DNA from: Thalassia testudinum
Taxonomy: Eukaryota > Streptophyta > Magnoliopsida > Alismatales > Hydrocharitaceae
Length of the DNA stretch: 64,000 nucleotides
Direction: 5' to 3'
Assembly (NCBI GenBank): GCA_037157565.1
Contig: JAZHRO010000024.1
Span: 10,112,501 to 10,176,500, forward strand
Below, in pieces: positions 1-13,600 of the stretch. The number at the start of each line of letters is the position of its first letter. The stretch's first letter is position 1. The translations under genes and the position numbers were made by a program. Under the pieces are notes generated by a model, which was given only the letters and a program-made list of their open reading frames with translations, ran no database searches and was not told the origin of the DNA.

Positions 1-332
1 GACACTACTTGAGGTTTTTATGAGAGAGACTAGTTAGAGCTTCAGTTGTTCATTCCTGTTCTATTGCTTGAGATTGTCTCTCACTTTTGCTTGCTTGGGA
101 TTGTCTTCTGCAATTGCTTAGGATCGTCTTCCAATTTGCTTGAGATCTAGTTGGGATTGTCTCCTACTACTATTACTTGGGATCGTCTCCTATTGTTTGC
201 CCATCTACTGGACTTCATCATCATTGCACTCTAGCCTGATTGCCTGGTTCTTCTACTAGAAGATGTGTTGATTAAGGGGGAGTTGTGTTATGCAGAAAGC
301 TGGAGTTTATCAAACTCCAGCTTAGGGGTGAG
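1..332 (+). mobile_element. 3' internal end of a Copia-type LTR retrotransposon (partial)
   Basis: This stretch runs up to a TG...CA LTR at 333 and is probably the non-coding 3' end of the internal region of the same element, whose body lies before the window. It contains a run of degenerate copies (about 60-215) of a unit close to GCTTGGGATTGTCTCCT, and a purine-rich stretch AAGGGGGAG near 275, followed by GGGGTGAG just before the LTR, which could be the polypurine tract. No coding frame is recognisable. The assignment to Copia rests on the short LTR and is an inference. Confidence 0.55.
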
Positions 333-586
333 TGTTGAGATATATGAATTATCAGTGATGGGTTATTATGTAATTTAGTCCCACATGATTTAAGTGGGAC
401 TTTGTGAGGTGTCAAGTTGCTTAGATAAAGGCTTGTATACCCCTCATTTGTTTCTTGAGAAACATAATAGAAGATTTGCTCATAGGGCTCTTTTCCCATA
501 GTTTTCTCCCCTCTTCTTGTGAGAGGGGTTTTCATGTGGCATGCTCTTGATAGTTGTTTATTTTATCTCTCATATATTTTTCAACA
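333..586 (+). mobile_element. LTR of a Copia-like element (3' LTR)
   Basis: The block starts TGTTGAGATATATG and ends ATATTTTTCAACA, so it has the TG..CA ends and short inverted terminal repeats (TGTTGA/TCAACA) of an LTR. It is 254 bp long. The matching 5' LTR would lie before the window, so the target duplication cannot be checked. It lies upstream of the first visible exon of the aspartic protease and is probably inside one of its introns. Confidence 0.7.
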
Positions 587-1442
587 ACCCTTGTAAAATA
601 TCTTCCCACGAAATACTACAAAATATCGTTGACACTCTTACATTTTGATACTATATGGCCCTACATCGGAAAAGGCTGTTTCATTGGCATTGCTCATGGC
701 ATGTAGAACGCTATTATCATCTAATCCATGTATAAAATTACCATATATCATGGAATCTATAAAAGTATGAGAAATGACCCATCAGAAGCATCTATTTTTT
801 ACAACTGGTGTAGATCTACCATGAATTAGTATCTTTTATGGAGGTCAAGAGTCCATGTTGCTAAGGTCACTTATTATAAGAAAAGGCTTGGTTGCTTTTG
901 ATATTCATATTATCATATAGCAGCTAATGGTTTATTACATCGGATTAAGTTCATATGCTTCTGTTGTTATTTTCAGTTTGTATTTTGTCCTGAATTTATC
1001 AAGCTAACTAAATGATGCATCCCAAAGGACCCAAATGCAATTTTGTTATCTATATTTAGTTTGTTATTTGCTTTAGGAAAATAAAGTTGGCGATCAATTG
1101 TGATTTTGTTTCAGGAAGTTAGAATTTGTTTTGATTTAATCTGATTATGTTATGTTAGGTAATTGTCTTTTACTTTATTTATTTAGATGTTTAGATTTTT
1201 TTGTATAAAAGTTATGTAATGCCTATAAAAAATCATGAGTTGCTCCTGTTGTAAACAGAGTTGAATTAATTGAAATTTCAGTTGTCTTTAAAAAAAAGAA
1301 GTTTCAGCACCCTTTTGGGTTCTTTTAACCATGTTCTTCTAACTTAATCCCTTTTCCTTTTCAGTGTCTAAGAATGTTTATCCTCCTATTTATTTCAATC
1401 TTGTTATAACAACTGAATCACCAATCCTTGATCCTTGTCTAG
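587..1442 (+). other. Intron sequence of the aspartic protease gene, nothing recognised
   Basis: AT-rich sequence without a supported coding frame. It ends with a pyrimidine-rich stretch and AG at 1441-1442, which acts as the acceptor for the first visible exon. The donor lies before the window or upstream of the LTR. Confidence 0.5.
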
Positions 1443-1611
1443 GTACAACATGATCAAACAAGGTCTCATCAAAGAGCCTGCCTTTTCTTTTTGGCTAAAC
1501 CGAAATGCAAAGGAAGAGGAAGGTGGTGAGCTTGTTTTTGGGGGATCAGATCCGAAGCACTATAAAGGAGAGCATATTTATGTACCTATAACTAAGAAAG
1601 GTTACTGGCAG
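1443..1611 (+). CDS. Aspartic protease exon a (N-lobe end)
   Basis: Encodes [16 protein letters not shown]...KKGYWQ, the stretch typical of phytepsins after the first lobe. It begins with the third base of a Trp codon split by the intron, and ends at CAG before GTGAGC. The donor and acceptor phases agree with exon b. Confidence 0.93.
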
Positions 1612-4600
1612 GTGAGCTTTTAATTTGCTGTAACTGGATCATGCATCAATTATCTAGTCTTATAATTGGAAATCTAAATGATACAATTTTACAGTTTGCC
1701 ATGGGAGATGTTGTTGTTGGTGACCAAGTTAGCGGTAATTCTTTTTTGGTATAAGATAATGTTTTGTTAATTAATAGCAAGAAGTTCTATGTTTTCCAAT
1801 ATGCATCGATGCGGTGATCCTCAGGATATTGCTCTGGAGGTTGTGCAGCAATTGCAGACTCTGGCACATCCTTGATTGCAGGCCCAACAGTATGTTATCA
1901 TTTATTATTTATTTTTACAAAGATTGTGCATTACATTTATTATAGATAACTTTGTGTCCGAATGCCACAGTTTTGAATTATTGTATGTTTTCTTTTTTGG
2001 TGCTTAATCGATTTTGAATTGTCTACAGATATTATCTTTTGTTTTTCTGCTGTCAGATAGAGCAACTGATTCAACTATAGGACAGGATGACAATGCCTTT
2101 ATAGGACTATATTCATATATATGGCAGTCCGTATTTAGTTTTCAAATTGTTCTTAATTTTGCACTTAGTTTCAAACTTCTTTTTAGAAAATTAGAAAATT
2201 TTATAGTTATGAGTGTGATTACAAAACTTTATAATATTAAAACCCCCTTTTTTGTTCTTTTAGTCTCTCTAAGATTGTATTACTTTGAGAATCCCATTTG
2301 TTATGGTTGCTGCTGTATCTGCATTTATATCTGGAAGTTGGAATGCATACCTCTTTACCAGCATGTAAATGAATGAGTCCATTTTTGTCATTGTAGTCAC
2401 TTGCATCATCGTACTGGAGAATTGTTCCTTATAATGAGCTCTCTCACCCCCTCTCTCTCTCTGTGCGTGCATGTGCTCGCATGCATTTGTGTCTGTGTGT
2501 GTTGCATATGTTGAGAGAGATGGTTTGGTGCATCTTGTCTAGTGGTAGGTTGAAGTGAGCATGGTGGCCTATATAAAGGGCCTTGTAGCACCTTGTCACT
2601 GATGAAAAATGATAGAAGATAGCCCTTTGTGGCTTCTCCTGTTGTTTTTTCATTTTCTTGAGAAGGGTTTCCATGTAATTCTTGTTCGTCATGTAATGTG
2701 ATACCTATCATCATCGTTCTGTTTTGCTGGCTATATCAATCTCAATTGCGTTTTTTGACATGGTATTAAAGGAGGTCAACCTTGGAGTCATTTTTTTCTT
2801 GCTGGTCATTATATTCTGTGAAGGAGAGATTGATTCTAAGTTTTCTCGAGGCCATGGGAAGAGAGTGGCTGCCAAGTTGGATTTGTTCTTGACGTTCATG
2901 AAAGATTCAAGTTGAATAGTTGAAGATATCATTTGGTTTGAAGATACCCTTTTTGTACCTTCATGCTTTTAACAATACAAGGATTTGTCGAATTTCCCAT
3001 TTCTTTTTCTCCTTATGTTTAATTTTCTAAGAAGGGCTTGCCAGTGAGCAAAGGCCATGGTTTTGCAGTGATGATCACTACTGTGAGATTCATGCAAGAA
3101 GGAGAAGGCAAAGGAGCGTTGTGGGCATCAGGTTGAAGCACCACAATTGTAGAGAATGTGATCTATCTGTGGAAAAAGTAGCAACTAAGCAACAGTGCAT
3201 AAGAAGAAATGCCTGTAGATATTGCAGGCAGTGGCAGTGGCACATGCAGCAAAATTAGCCGGAAGCAACCTGTAAGAATGCAGTACAGCCTGATAGTAAT
3301 AAGATGGATCTCCTGTGTGATTTGTACACTGTTTTGGGATGATCCATGGCGATCTCTGTCAAGGTGATTTTCCATCAGGGGTGACAATGGTGTGATGTGA
3401 TTGGTTCTGCGGGAACCCTACACATCAGATCCCTGGAGAAGAAAGGATCGATTGTTTAATTACAAGCTTGACCCAATTTTTTAAAATTTTTATGTAGAGC
3501 TTAGAAAGATGCAAGCAGTTTCCTTCAGTTCTGATTTTCAGGAATTTGCAAAATAATTCCTGACTTCAGTGAATTTTAAACAAGCTCTAGAGTTTAGGAA
3601 TATTGCAAATCAGTCTAAAATTTGCAGAGATTACAGTTACAGGATAGTTCAAAATTAGTGAAGTTGCAGATCAGTGTGAAATCTTAGAGTTCTTGGATTT
3701 ACAAAATAGCCCAAAGATTTGAAGATTTATATTGATGCCAAGACTTTTTCTTTGGAAGTTGTTGGGATTCTCATGCCAGTCCAAGGAATTTCAAGAATTT
3801 TCAATCCACTCCCTATCTTTTGGAAATTGGCATTGACACATCTGCTGGGTTGTTAGAATCCTAATAACTACAAACCGGCCTTTAGAAAAAAGAAAACTAT
3901 AGATTGGGTGGGTGGAGGCAAAAGCTGTGGTAATTGGTGTGGCATCTGTCCATGTTCTTGAGATGTTTTCTACCTAGTCCAGCAATGTCCAGTTACATCT
4001 CATTCCAAGTTTTTGGAAGTTCCAAGATAGTTTCAAGTTGTGTTCTATTTTTAATGTTATTGAAATCTTAGTTTGTTATGGTGCATTCGAGAGTTTTTTG
4101 TTGTTGCAAATCAATCCCCGTCTTTGAGATATTGCAAGTGTTTCACTTTTCTTGAATGATTTGAATTCAGCCCATTTTCCCTCAAAATTGCAAGTGTTTC
4201 CCTTTCCAAAAAAGAAAAACTGCAAGTGTTTCCAGAGCTTCTCATGTTGTGCTTTCGTTCTCCTAGTTGTTAGGTTCTGTTTATTGGTTTCCACTTTGTG
4301 GAAATATTCTTGTCTTGATTTGGATTTTAATTACCCTCCACCAGAGAATCGAGTGGGTAGGAATCCAAATGACCCTGCCATTTCCACCAAGAGAAGAGTT
4401 ACTACAACAACTCCAACCCTTGTTACCTTCCAACTCCTGCTTGTGTAGGACAATTTAATTAGTGTTGAAGTTGTAGGCCAATGGAAAACGCGAATGACAG
4501 GTTCAGCATCAAATTTAGCCCTCAAGTTGTCTTTTTTTTTGCCCCCCCGGGATTCATCTAGGTTGTTCTCTTATCATTCCTTCCATAGGTTGATTGAGGC

Positions 4601-7600
4601 CCCAGTCCCACTCAATTGAGGTTTAAGTGAGATTTCAAGGGGTCCGTCTTCGAGACTAATGCATGCTATTGGTATTTTTGAAAAATAAGAGCAAGAGAAG
4701 AACGGAGAGTTGAAAGAACAGAGAAAAGAAATAGGAAGGGGAGTTAAAAAAAAAAGATAAACGAAGCAAAAGGAAGGATAGAAAAAAGTAGGAGAAATTG
4801 GATCAAAAGAAAGAATACATGAATAAAGAAAGTTGTGTTTATAGCTCTTCTTCTTGTTTCCTCCTAGCTTGTTGTTTCTTTTCCCTCTGGGTCAGATCTA
4901 TCTCTTTGACTAGTTTGGAGCATGTAGAGTGAAAGAGAGGAGATACAACGCAGCAGATGTCTTTATCTCCACCTTTTGTCATTATCAATGTAGAAGTGCA
5001 CTTGTCTCTATGTGAAAGGAACATTATAGGGGCCGTTTTGAAGGTTGTCTTTTCCTCACTCATTCATTGTAGTTGTTTTGACCTCTGGAGAAAGTCTAAT
5101 CATCTGTGTGAAAAAGATGTTGTTAGGATCAAGTTGATATTGTTTTATCATCTCTGCCTTCCTAGTCGGTGAGGCCCAAGTGGAAGGTAATCTTTGTGTC
5201 ATGGAGATGTCTATTAGATCAAGTTATTTGCCTTTACTTCATAGTAGCAGTTCATCCTCCAATTCTTTAGCCTTTAAATCGTTGGCCATCTGACAGTTTC
5301 TGATCCTGATTACCGTATAGTAGCTGTAGTTAACGATCAATTGATGACACTAGAACGGATATCTATGTCTATATAGATCAATGGTTGGATCCTTTGCCTA
5401 GACACGTCTCCTTCCTAACCCACAACACCATATGACTCTTTCAGATGGTTGCATCTAGCGGCCATGGATGTGAGTTATTATGGTAGAGGTGGTAAGCGGT
5501 GGAATCCATGTAGTGGATGTAGATGTAATGGTTCTATACTCTGTCAGCATTATCATTGATACATCATCCACCTACACATTGGGAAACTATTGGGTTAAAA
5601 TTTGCATACCTGGTCAGATATGCACCCCCAGGGCAAATTAAATCTCCACTTCTCATGAAGTTCAAGGAGCTTTTGTGATTTATCTAGGGAAGAACATGAG
5701 GGCCTCTATTCTGAATTATAGGAAGACTATTATGCTGCCAACCATTCTGCTCATCCATTGGAGCCTGCATTACGAAATACATAAATTCAATAAGTAATTG
5801 CACTCTCTTTGCTATCTCTCATTGTTGTGAATTGTAGAGATGCTTCCTTTCACATTAATGGTAATGCTTCTTTGTTTGTCTTTATGAAAATTGTCTACTT
5901 ATGATGTTTGTTTTACCAGTAGGTCTTCATCTTCATTTATTAGTTATGGAAATGTCTACATTTTGAGATCTTTCTTTGTTTAATATTCTTCATTGTAAAA
6001 TTGCTTTGAGTCCATTATCTGTTAGTTAAATAACTAAAGCTTTGAATTGTCATGAAATCTTTTATGAGCCCTTTCTCTAGACAGTGAAGTATATTGGTGG
6101 TGTTGAGTGGGATGGACTCTACTACCTATCTTCCTTATAGTTGACTCTATTGTTGGCAAATGATTCGTTATGGCATCTTGGAAGTGCGATAAATTGGTTG
6201 TTTAAAACTTCATTCAATCTGATTTAATGCTTGAAAAATTGGAAGAATACAAAAACAACCTAATTGGAATCACATAGAAATAACTAGTTTCCTCCCATTC
6301 CGGGGTTTCCATGAATATAGAAATTATACCTTATGGGGCATAGTAAAGCACCACATGTGTTGTGCCTCCTACATTAAGCCCTGACGTGGCAAGATTCCCC
6401 TCTTCCTTATAGGTAGATGAGGCCCTTGGCATCGAGAGCACCTAATCAGAAATGACCACGAACCCTTCGTGAACTCTGGAAGTGACCCTTGCCTCCTTCT
6501 CCAAGCATTACCTTGAACAGATGGCTGTAGAGAGAGATCCCTATTTCCAGGCATGCCCATAAAATCTTGGTGGAAGTATTGTGGTTGTTAGAGACCATCG
6601 GTATTCTTATTGGAAGTCCTCTAAGTCGTCAGATGACCAATGCCTTCAGAAGTTGTCTTATGAGAAGAAAGGATGATTGATGACTAAGAGAAGAAAAAGA
6701 GGGTAGTGGTGTCTCTCGTCGTTCGCCTCATTCTCTCATGTGAAAGATGGAGTTTGTTGCAAGACTGATTGGTTAGGTTTTCTATCAAGCCTTTGGGAGA
6801 TATTTCTATGTAATCAACCAATCCTAAATATGGTGGGAACTATTGGATTGCATCAAATGGTTGGAATCAATTTTATTTGGTTATTTTCATATTGGACCTT
6901 TTGTTTATTTTTCCATTTGAGTTTAATACCAAGATGGCATTTAATTTCTATTCAAACCCTTTTTGATCAAGAACAAACATTTTTGAACCAATTAAAGGCC
7001 AAATCAAATATCATTTTAACTCTTCAATTAGTAATTGATTTCTCTCTAAGTAGAAATCCATTGAAATCACTATTGGTTTCACCATGTCAATATTGAAGCA
7101 TTCAGGATTTCTGATTTGTGTCATGGCACTAAGTCTCCCTTAGTTATTCTTAATGTTTGCATTCTTAAAAAAAATAGGTTTTAGGTATTTTTATTGTTAA
7201 AGATAGAGTTATTTTTATTCCTGTTATCCTTGTTTCTTTTCTTAAGTAATAAGTAGGACTATTATGTAATTTATCCACCTTGCCTCTTTATACAAAGAGG
7301 TCAGGATTTCTATTTTCGAGAGAGAACTATTCAGCTTATTCTTTCATATGGTATCAAAGCAAGTTCAGGAAAACTAAAACCTTAACCCTGGGACTCCACA
7401 TCTCTCTAACTAGGGAGGCGTGCTGATGTCCTCTCTCTTGCCTAGGAGGCGCTGTAGGCGTACTCTCTCCCTATTGTGTGCTACTACATGGAGGAGAGGC
7501 TAAATTGCTGCATTCATCCTCTCTCTCTCTCATGAGTGCGCAATCATGTCTAGTGTCAATGACTATGGGGTGGTGGTCGAGAGTTGCGACCGTGCTGATG

Positions 7601-10600
7601 GCCACCGTTGTGATCCTTATCGTTGTGATGCGTGTGGGGGTCAATGATAGGAAGGTTGTAGTGAGTGGCTTTTGGGATTTGGAGACTTTTTTCATGGAGA
7701 GGCTGCCATGGTCCATGGTGCCTAAGGAGGATGGCCATCTGTGGGTTGACTTTGCCGTATAGATCGGATGTATGGGATCCAAGTGGATTGCTGCTGTGAT
7801 TAGAGCAATCCGTAATGGGAACTAGGGACTCTACTAAGGAGTGAGCCCTCTTCTACTGTTGTTGTCACAAATCTTGTGGCTAGTACAACTGCTATCAGTT
7901 CTGGTCATGTTACTACTTCTAGAGCATCCGATCAAGCTACTATACATCATGATGTTGGTGATGATTGGTAGGGGATCTGAGTGAGGCCCTTGTCGCCCAC
8001 TCTTGATTATCTATCTACTACTGATGCTACTTTTGCTATAGCCTACTACTGCCTTATCGATTTTTTCGCCTCCAGGTTACTTTGTGGCTGGGCACTGACT
8101 ACATGTTAGAGTTAACTATTTCTATTCCTGCTATCTTTGTTATTTCTTTTCTTAAACAATAAGTAGAACTGCTATGTAATTTCTCCACCTTGCCTTTCTC
8201 TATATAAAGAGGTTAGGATTTTCTATTTTCAAGGGAGAACTATTTTGCTTATTCTTCCACCCTTAATAACCACAAATCCTTCACATTGAAGGAGAATACA
8301 ACTTTAAAGTCTAATTCCATTAGATATCTATCATTCCTACCAAGAGTTGTATTTTTATAGAATCTTTGCATATAGGGACGAGAATGAAGATCCGTTCATT
8401 TCCCAAAGGATTGCCTTTTTGTTTTTATTTGAGCTTGATTAGCACTCTAAGATCACTTGTGTAATTCATTTATTCTATACTTAAAGCTAGTTCATTCCTT
8501 CAATTTGTTGATATACTTATGAAGTAGATTTGTGTGATCCCTTTGAAAGATCATGTGTCTTCTATTCTCTCTCACCCACCAACTTTCCGGTATTAACATT
8601 AAGATGGGTGTATCAACTATTGGTTTGTCAAACGTGTGTGCTTGTAAATAAAGGCATATCTCTGTCTTAGGTTTAAGAATCCTCCTCCATTGAAGCATTG
8701 GAGATGATCTTCAACCTATTTCACCAGGTTAACTTTTTTACCCGATTTGTATGACATATCTGAATCTCCATTTTAGAACATCAGTGACACGATGGTCTTT
8801 AGAGAATATTGTCATCCAACTCAGAGTAGAAATGAGCGATTGAATCTCTTGGATGATTTTTCCTCTCAATCATTTAGATTTTACATGAAGTTAATTTGAT
8901 TTGGCCAAGTATGCCACCTCATTTGTACCAAGGGATCCAATTTATGCAAAAAATAAATCGAATCTTTATTCTGTTGCACCTCCATCTCTTTTTACTTATG
9001 ATATTGCTCCTTTTAGTAGCATCTATGATTTGGATCATCCTAAGATCTTGATTTTCCACCCTCAATTTCTTGACATTCCTTCCCCTGAGTCATTTGTAAG
9101 GCTTGTCAACATGGTTGGCATCATAAATCTTCTGTAGTCGTGGAATAAGCTAGAGGGAGTTCTTTTGCCTTTGAATATGTTCCGGTTGGGGTTAATGTTG
9201 AATAAGTAGTTTGTGAGGGTTTTGTTGTTTTCTTGTTTCTATTGATGGTTGCACTATGTTGCATGGTTTTGTATCTTGTGATCATCAAAAGTTTCTTTCA
9301 AGAAGTTATTTTATTTTATTTTTAATGCAAATTGAACCATCATGTAGATGCCACCGCTACCATCTCCACCACTGCCAACTTCTTGGTTCCAGTCCTCTTT
9401 AAGGTTTATTGATGCTGTAAACAACTTCCTATTATACTTGCTGATGAACCTTTTACCCTTTTTCCATTGCCTCTCCAACTAACCCTGCTTTATTAATGGA
9501 GATATCTGAAATTTCTTTACCCTGTAACATATTTTCTAATTTGTGTCCTATTGCTAAATGTAAGCCTGTCAGTTCCTGTGTAAAAAATCATTAGTTTCAG
9601 TTTATGTCCTATGATCGCCATTCTTCTTTTATCTCAGCTGTTGAGGCATTGCAACATCCTTTCTACAAGGTTGGAACGAAGGAGATGTTTGATTTTCATT
9701 TAAGAAAAGCACATGAATTGGTTGATCTACCCTCAGGTGTTGTATGGGGTAAGATGGGTATTTACCTGCAAATACCAACTAGATGGTTTAGTGGATAAGT
9801 TCAAAGCTCATCTTATGGCTAAGGGCTAAATCTAAAGTTACAGAACATGTTTTTTTTGAGAGGTTTCTTCACTTGCAAGTAAGCTCCATTCCCATTCTAT
9901 TATATATTGGAGTTAGTCCTTGATGGCAAGTGTTTCAGCTTGATATGTGTTGCTTTATATGACTTGATTGAAGAGTTTTAAGGGGAACAACCTCTTGTCT
10001 TTGCTAGTGAAGGGGAGCATTCTACAGTGTATGAGCCACACAAGTTAATTTACAGGCTGAAATGGAGTCCACAAGTTTAGTTGGATAACTTTAGCAAAGC
10101 ATTTTGGCTTTGTAATGTCTTCCATTAATCATTCCCTTTTTGTCCATGCATGTTGGTGGATGATATGTTGTTCAATGGAAGTTACATAGTAGGCATCTCT
10201 GCATGGAAACCTTTTTAAATTCTTAATTTGTTAATAAGGATCTTGGAGGAATCAATTATTATCTTGGAATTGAAATTACTTGTCAATGGAGGCCTTGTTC
10301 TTTACTAGAGAAACATGTTCTAGATATGCTTTGTGAAGCTGCTATGATGGAATGGAGACCTATTGCAATACCACTTGATCGAATACCTCTTGGTGGATGT
10401 GATTTTTCTGAATTTACGAATGCTTGATGGTACTGGCTCCTTTAGGAAGCTCCTCTATCTTAAAGTGATAAGACCTGATATTCTATTTGCAGTTGGACAT
10501 GTTGGCTAGTTTATGGAGAAGTTTAGGGAAATTAGCTACCTACTATTTCTCAAAAACTAAGCTATCTAATAAATGGTCACTACCCTGAATGACCATCCTT

Positions 10601-13600
10601 TATTTTTTTGCAAAATCATAATTTCCATACACTCTTGCATATTCTAAAGCATTTTTTTCCACATGTCCATTTAAATCTCCACCCAATTCTCTCTGTGGGA
10701 TTTCTTGAATTATCATATTAAGATCCTCCGTGGATTCTTTCTTTATTCTTTCCCATAAACTAATTTGAGGTGGTTCAGGTGAAAGACAGGAAGGTAGAGG
10801 TAGAATAGAGGACCAAGTCGAGACAGAAATGGATTAAGGAGGGTGACTCCAACACCCGATTTTTCCATATGGCGGCCTCAGTGAGATGCAGAAAAAATTG
10901 GATCTATAAAGTGGTGGTAGGCGGAGTGGTGGTCGGTAGGGATGCAGTAGGGAAGGCTGTAGCTGGTTATTTTAAAGAATTTACCAGGAAGAGAGACCAT
11001 GGGAGGTGGAGGTGGTGCGGCTCAGATATCCCGACTGTGAGCTCTGAAGAGGTTGAGGGGTTGGTTACGGCTTTCATAGAAGATGAGGTCTGCAAGGCGA
11101 TTTGGGGATTGAATGCTGATGGGTGCCCAGGTCCAGATGGCTTCCCAGTCTTCTTTAGAGAATTTTGGAGCCTACTAAAGGATGATGTGATGCAGGTCCT
11201 TGATGAGTTCAGAGATGGAAACATGGGTTTCAATAGAGTGAACAAATTCTATATGTTTTTGTTGCATAAGAAGAATGGTGCAGAGGCGTTTGACGATTAT
11301 AGACCCATTTCCCTCTCCAACGCAATCTATTTGATTGTAGCAAAGGTTTTGGCGAATAGGCTTAGGAAGGTGATTCAAGGGGTGATTTCTTAAGTGTAGA
11401 TGACCTTCGTGCCATGGAGGAGCATTTCAGATGGATATGTTGCGGCCACTGAGATTTTGGCACATTGGAAGAGGGAGAAAAGGAAGGCATTCCTTTGGAA
11501 GGTGGATTTCAGGAAAGCATATGACTCGGTACACTGGTCCTTCCTATGGGTTGTCATGGCGAAGAGAGGGCTCCCACCACTCTGGATTATGTAGGTGAAG
11601 CAGTGCGTTACAACTACCTCCTTGGTCCTTATCAATGGGAATCTAGCAAGTGGCTGGATACAACCAAGAAGTTTAGTCAGGTAAGGTTGCTCATTGGCAC
11701 CTATGCTCTTTCTTTTGGCAGCAGATGCGTTGGAGAGGGCCTCTAGAAGAGCCTGTGAGGCGGGGTCTGATGAGAGGCTTCTTGATGGAGGGTGGGGGGG
11801 GTCGTGTCAATGTTGCAATATGCAGATGACACTCCTCTTTATAGAGGGGGTTGAGACAGAGGTGAAGCGAGTTCATATTTTGTTGGAGCTTTTTGGCTAG
11901 GCTTTGGTCTGTAGATTAACTTCTCAAAATCGTCCATCCCTTTTGGTTTGACTGATAAGGAGGTAGCGGTGACAGCACTGCAGCTGGGGACAGAGAGAGG
12001 CACCTTGCCTCTGCCATATCTGGGCTTACCTTTGATGGACAGCAGAATATCTACATAGGATTGGGTCCCGTTGTTGGAGAGGATGGAGAGTCGCTTGGTA
12101 GGTTGGGCATCCAAGTTGCTGTCTAAAGGGGGAAGGTTGGTGCTTCTCAAGGTAGTGTTGGTCGCTATGCCTTTCTACTTTGTGTCTGTGGTGAAGATGT
12201 CGAGGTAGATTGAAAGGAAGATTGTGGGTCGTATGAGATCTTTCTTTTGGACCAACTATGAGGTTTGCAAGCCGACTGAAGAGGGGGGTTTAGGAGTTAG
12301 AAGGGTGGGAAAGATGAATGATAGCTTTCTGACCAAATGAATTGTGAGATTGCTTGGTGGTGAGGACAAGGTTCGAAATGTCGATTTCGTCGCCGTGCCG
12401 ATAAAATTGTAGGTATGCATTTCGTGGGCATGCCGAAGGCATGCAGTGGAAATGCCTGTTTTTCGATGGCAGATTTCGATGATTTCGACGGCCCGAAAAA
12501 ATGACATTTCGAGGCACGCCGAGGACACGCCGAGGGTATGCCGGTGCATGCCGACAGAAATGATTAAGATTTGAAAGACAACTAAATCAAGATATTAGAA
12601 ACATTTTACAGGTTTTTTTATAATAAAAACATGTTATTTTAGCTTGAAAATCTATCTCTGTATGTGTGTATGATCAAGATATTAGAAACATTTTTTTATA
12701 ATAAAAACAGGTTATTTTAGCTGTGTGTGTGTGACCTTCCCTTCACTCCCAGACCCCCCCCCCCCCCATGCCCTTGACCTTCCCTTCCCTCCCAGACCCC
12801 CCCGCGCCCGCTCCCTGCCCCCATTTCCCGCCCAAAGCTTCCCGCCCACCCTTTTCAAGTATCCCGCCGCTCAACCACCATCGGCATGCCGACGTTTCGT
12901 CGGTAACTGTTGGCATGCTGGCGAAATCCTCGACATGCCGACGGTTCCCTTGTAAACCGACACTATATTTGTGTCGATATGCCCTCCCTCCAAAAAATCC
13001 CTTACCGACGGCATGCCGGTGGCATGCCGTCTGCATTTAAATCACAGAATATAGCAACAGAACGACAACAAGAAGGTTGCACTTTATCTCAGTGACAATC
13101 GACACTTAAGGACGTCTTTGAGAAGTCCAATACGTATTGGTCGATTAGTGCTTGTGACACATAAAAGGCGTATCACAAGGAAGGTGCAGTTGTGAAGTTT
13201 CTGGTTGGTTTGGGGCCTCAGTATGCGACTTCTTATTCTTAGATGCTTACATTAACAGAGCTTCCTAGTCTTGAGGAAGCATACAACATGCTGAGTAGGA
13301 TCTTCATTTCTCTCACGATTAAGGAGTCCACAGGTCAGGCTTTTTCCTTGGTTGTTGCCCAAGGTCATGGACAAGGTATTCTCTCAACCGACGGGAGGCA
13401 TGGTGCTAAGGGCAGAGGGTGTAAATCCTGCACATATTGCGGGAAGCTTGGTCATATTGAGAGCACTTATTGAACCAAGCATGTATGATGACTATTTGCC
13501 AATCAGGTACTTGCCACTGAAGAGCAGCCAAGAGACACTGTATCAGTACCTTGGTTTGACTATGATAAGCCTCTTCAACGACTTTCTTAGCTCTCTCAAG

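Larger units (their letters stand above)
7195..8259 (+). mobile_element. TRIM-like small LTR element in the giant intron
   Basis: Two similar direct repeats bracket about 750 bp: LTR1 7195-7346 (TGTTAAAG...TTTCA) and LTR2 8104-8259 (TGTTAGAG...TTCCA). Right after LTR1, at 7349-7360, is TGGTATCAAAGC, a typical initiator-Met tRNA primer-binding site of Copia elements. The internal part has no gag or pol frame. The total is about 1.07 kb, which fits a terminal-repeat retrotransposon in miniature or an internally deleted Copia. No clear polypurine tract or target duplication was found. Confidence 0.75.

Noticed and set aside
2014..2376. A 120-codon open frame in the giant intron
   Set aside because: Phe/Leu/Ile/Tyr-rich translation of AT-rich intron. 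No known domain and no splice support.
7471..7782. His/Ser-rich frame inside the TRIM-like element
   Set aside because: There is no gag or other retroelement wording, and overlapping frames on both strands are equally open.
12725..13040. Pro-rich and Gly-rich open frames on both strands
   Set aside because: They reflect CCC-rich simple sequence and the GGCATGCC motifs of the hAT-like element.
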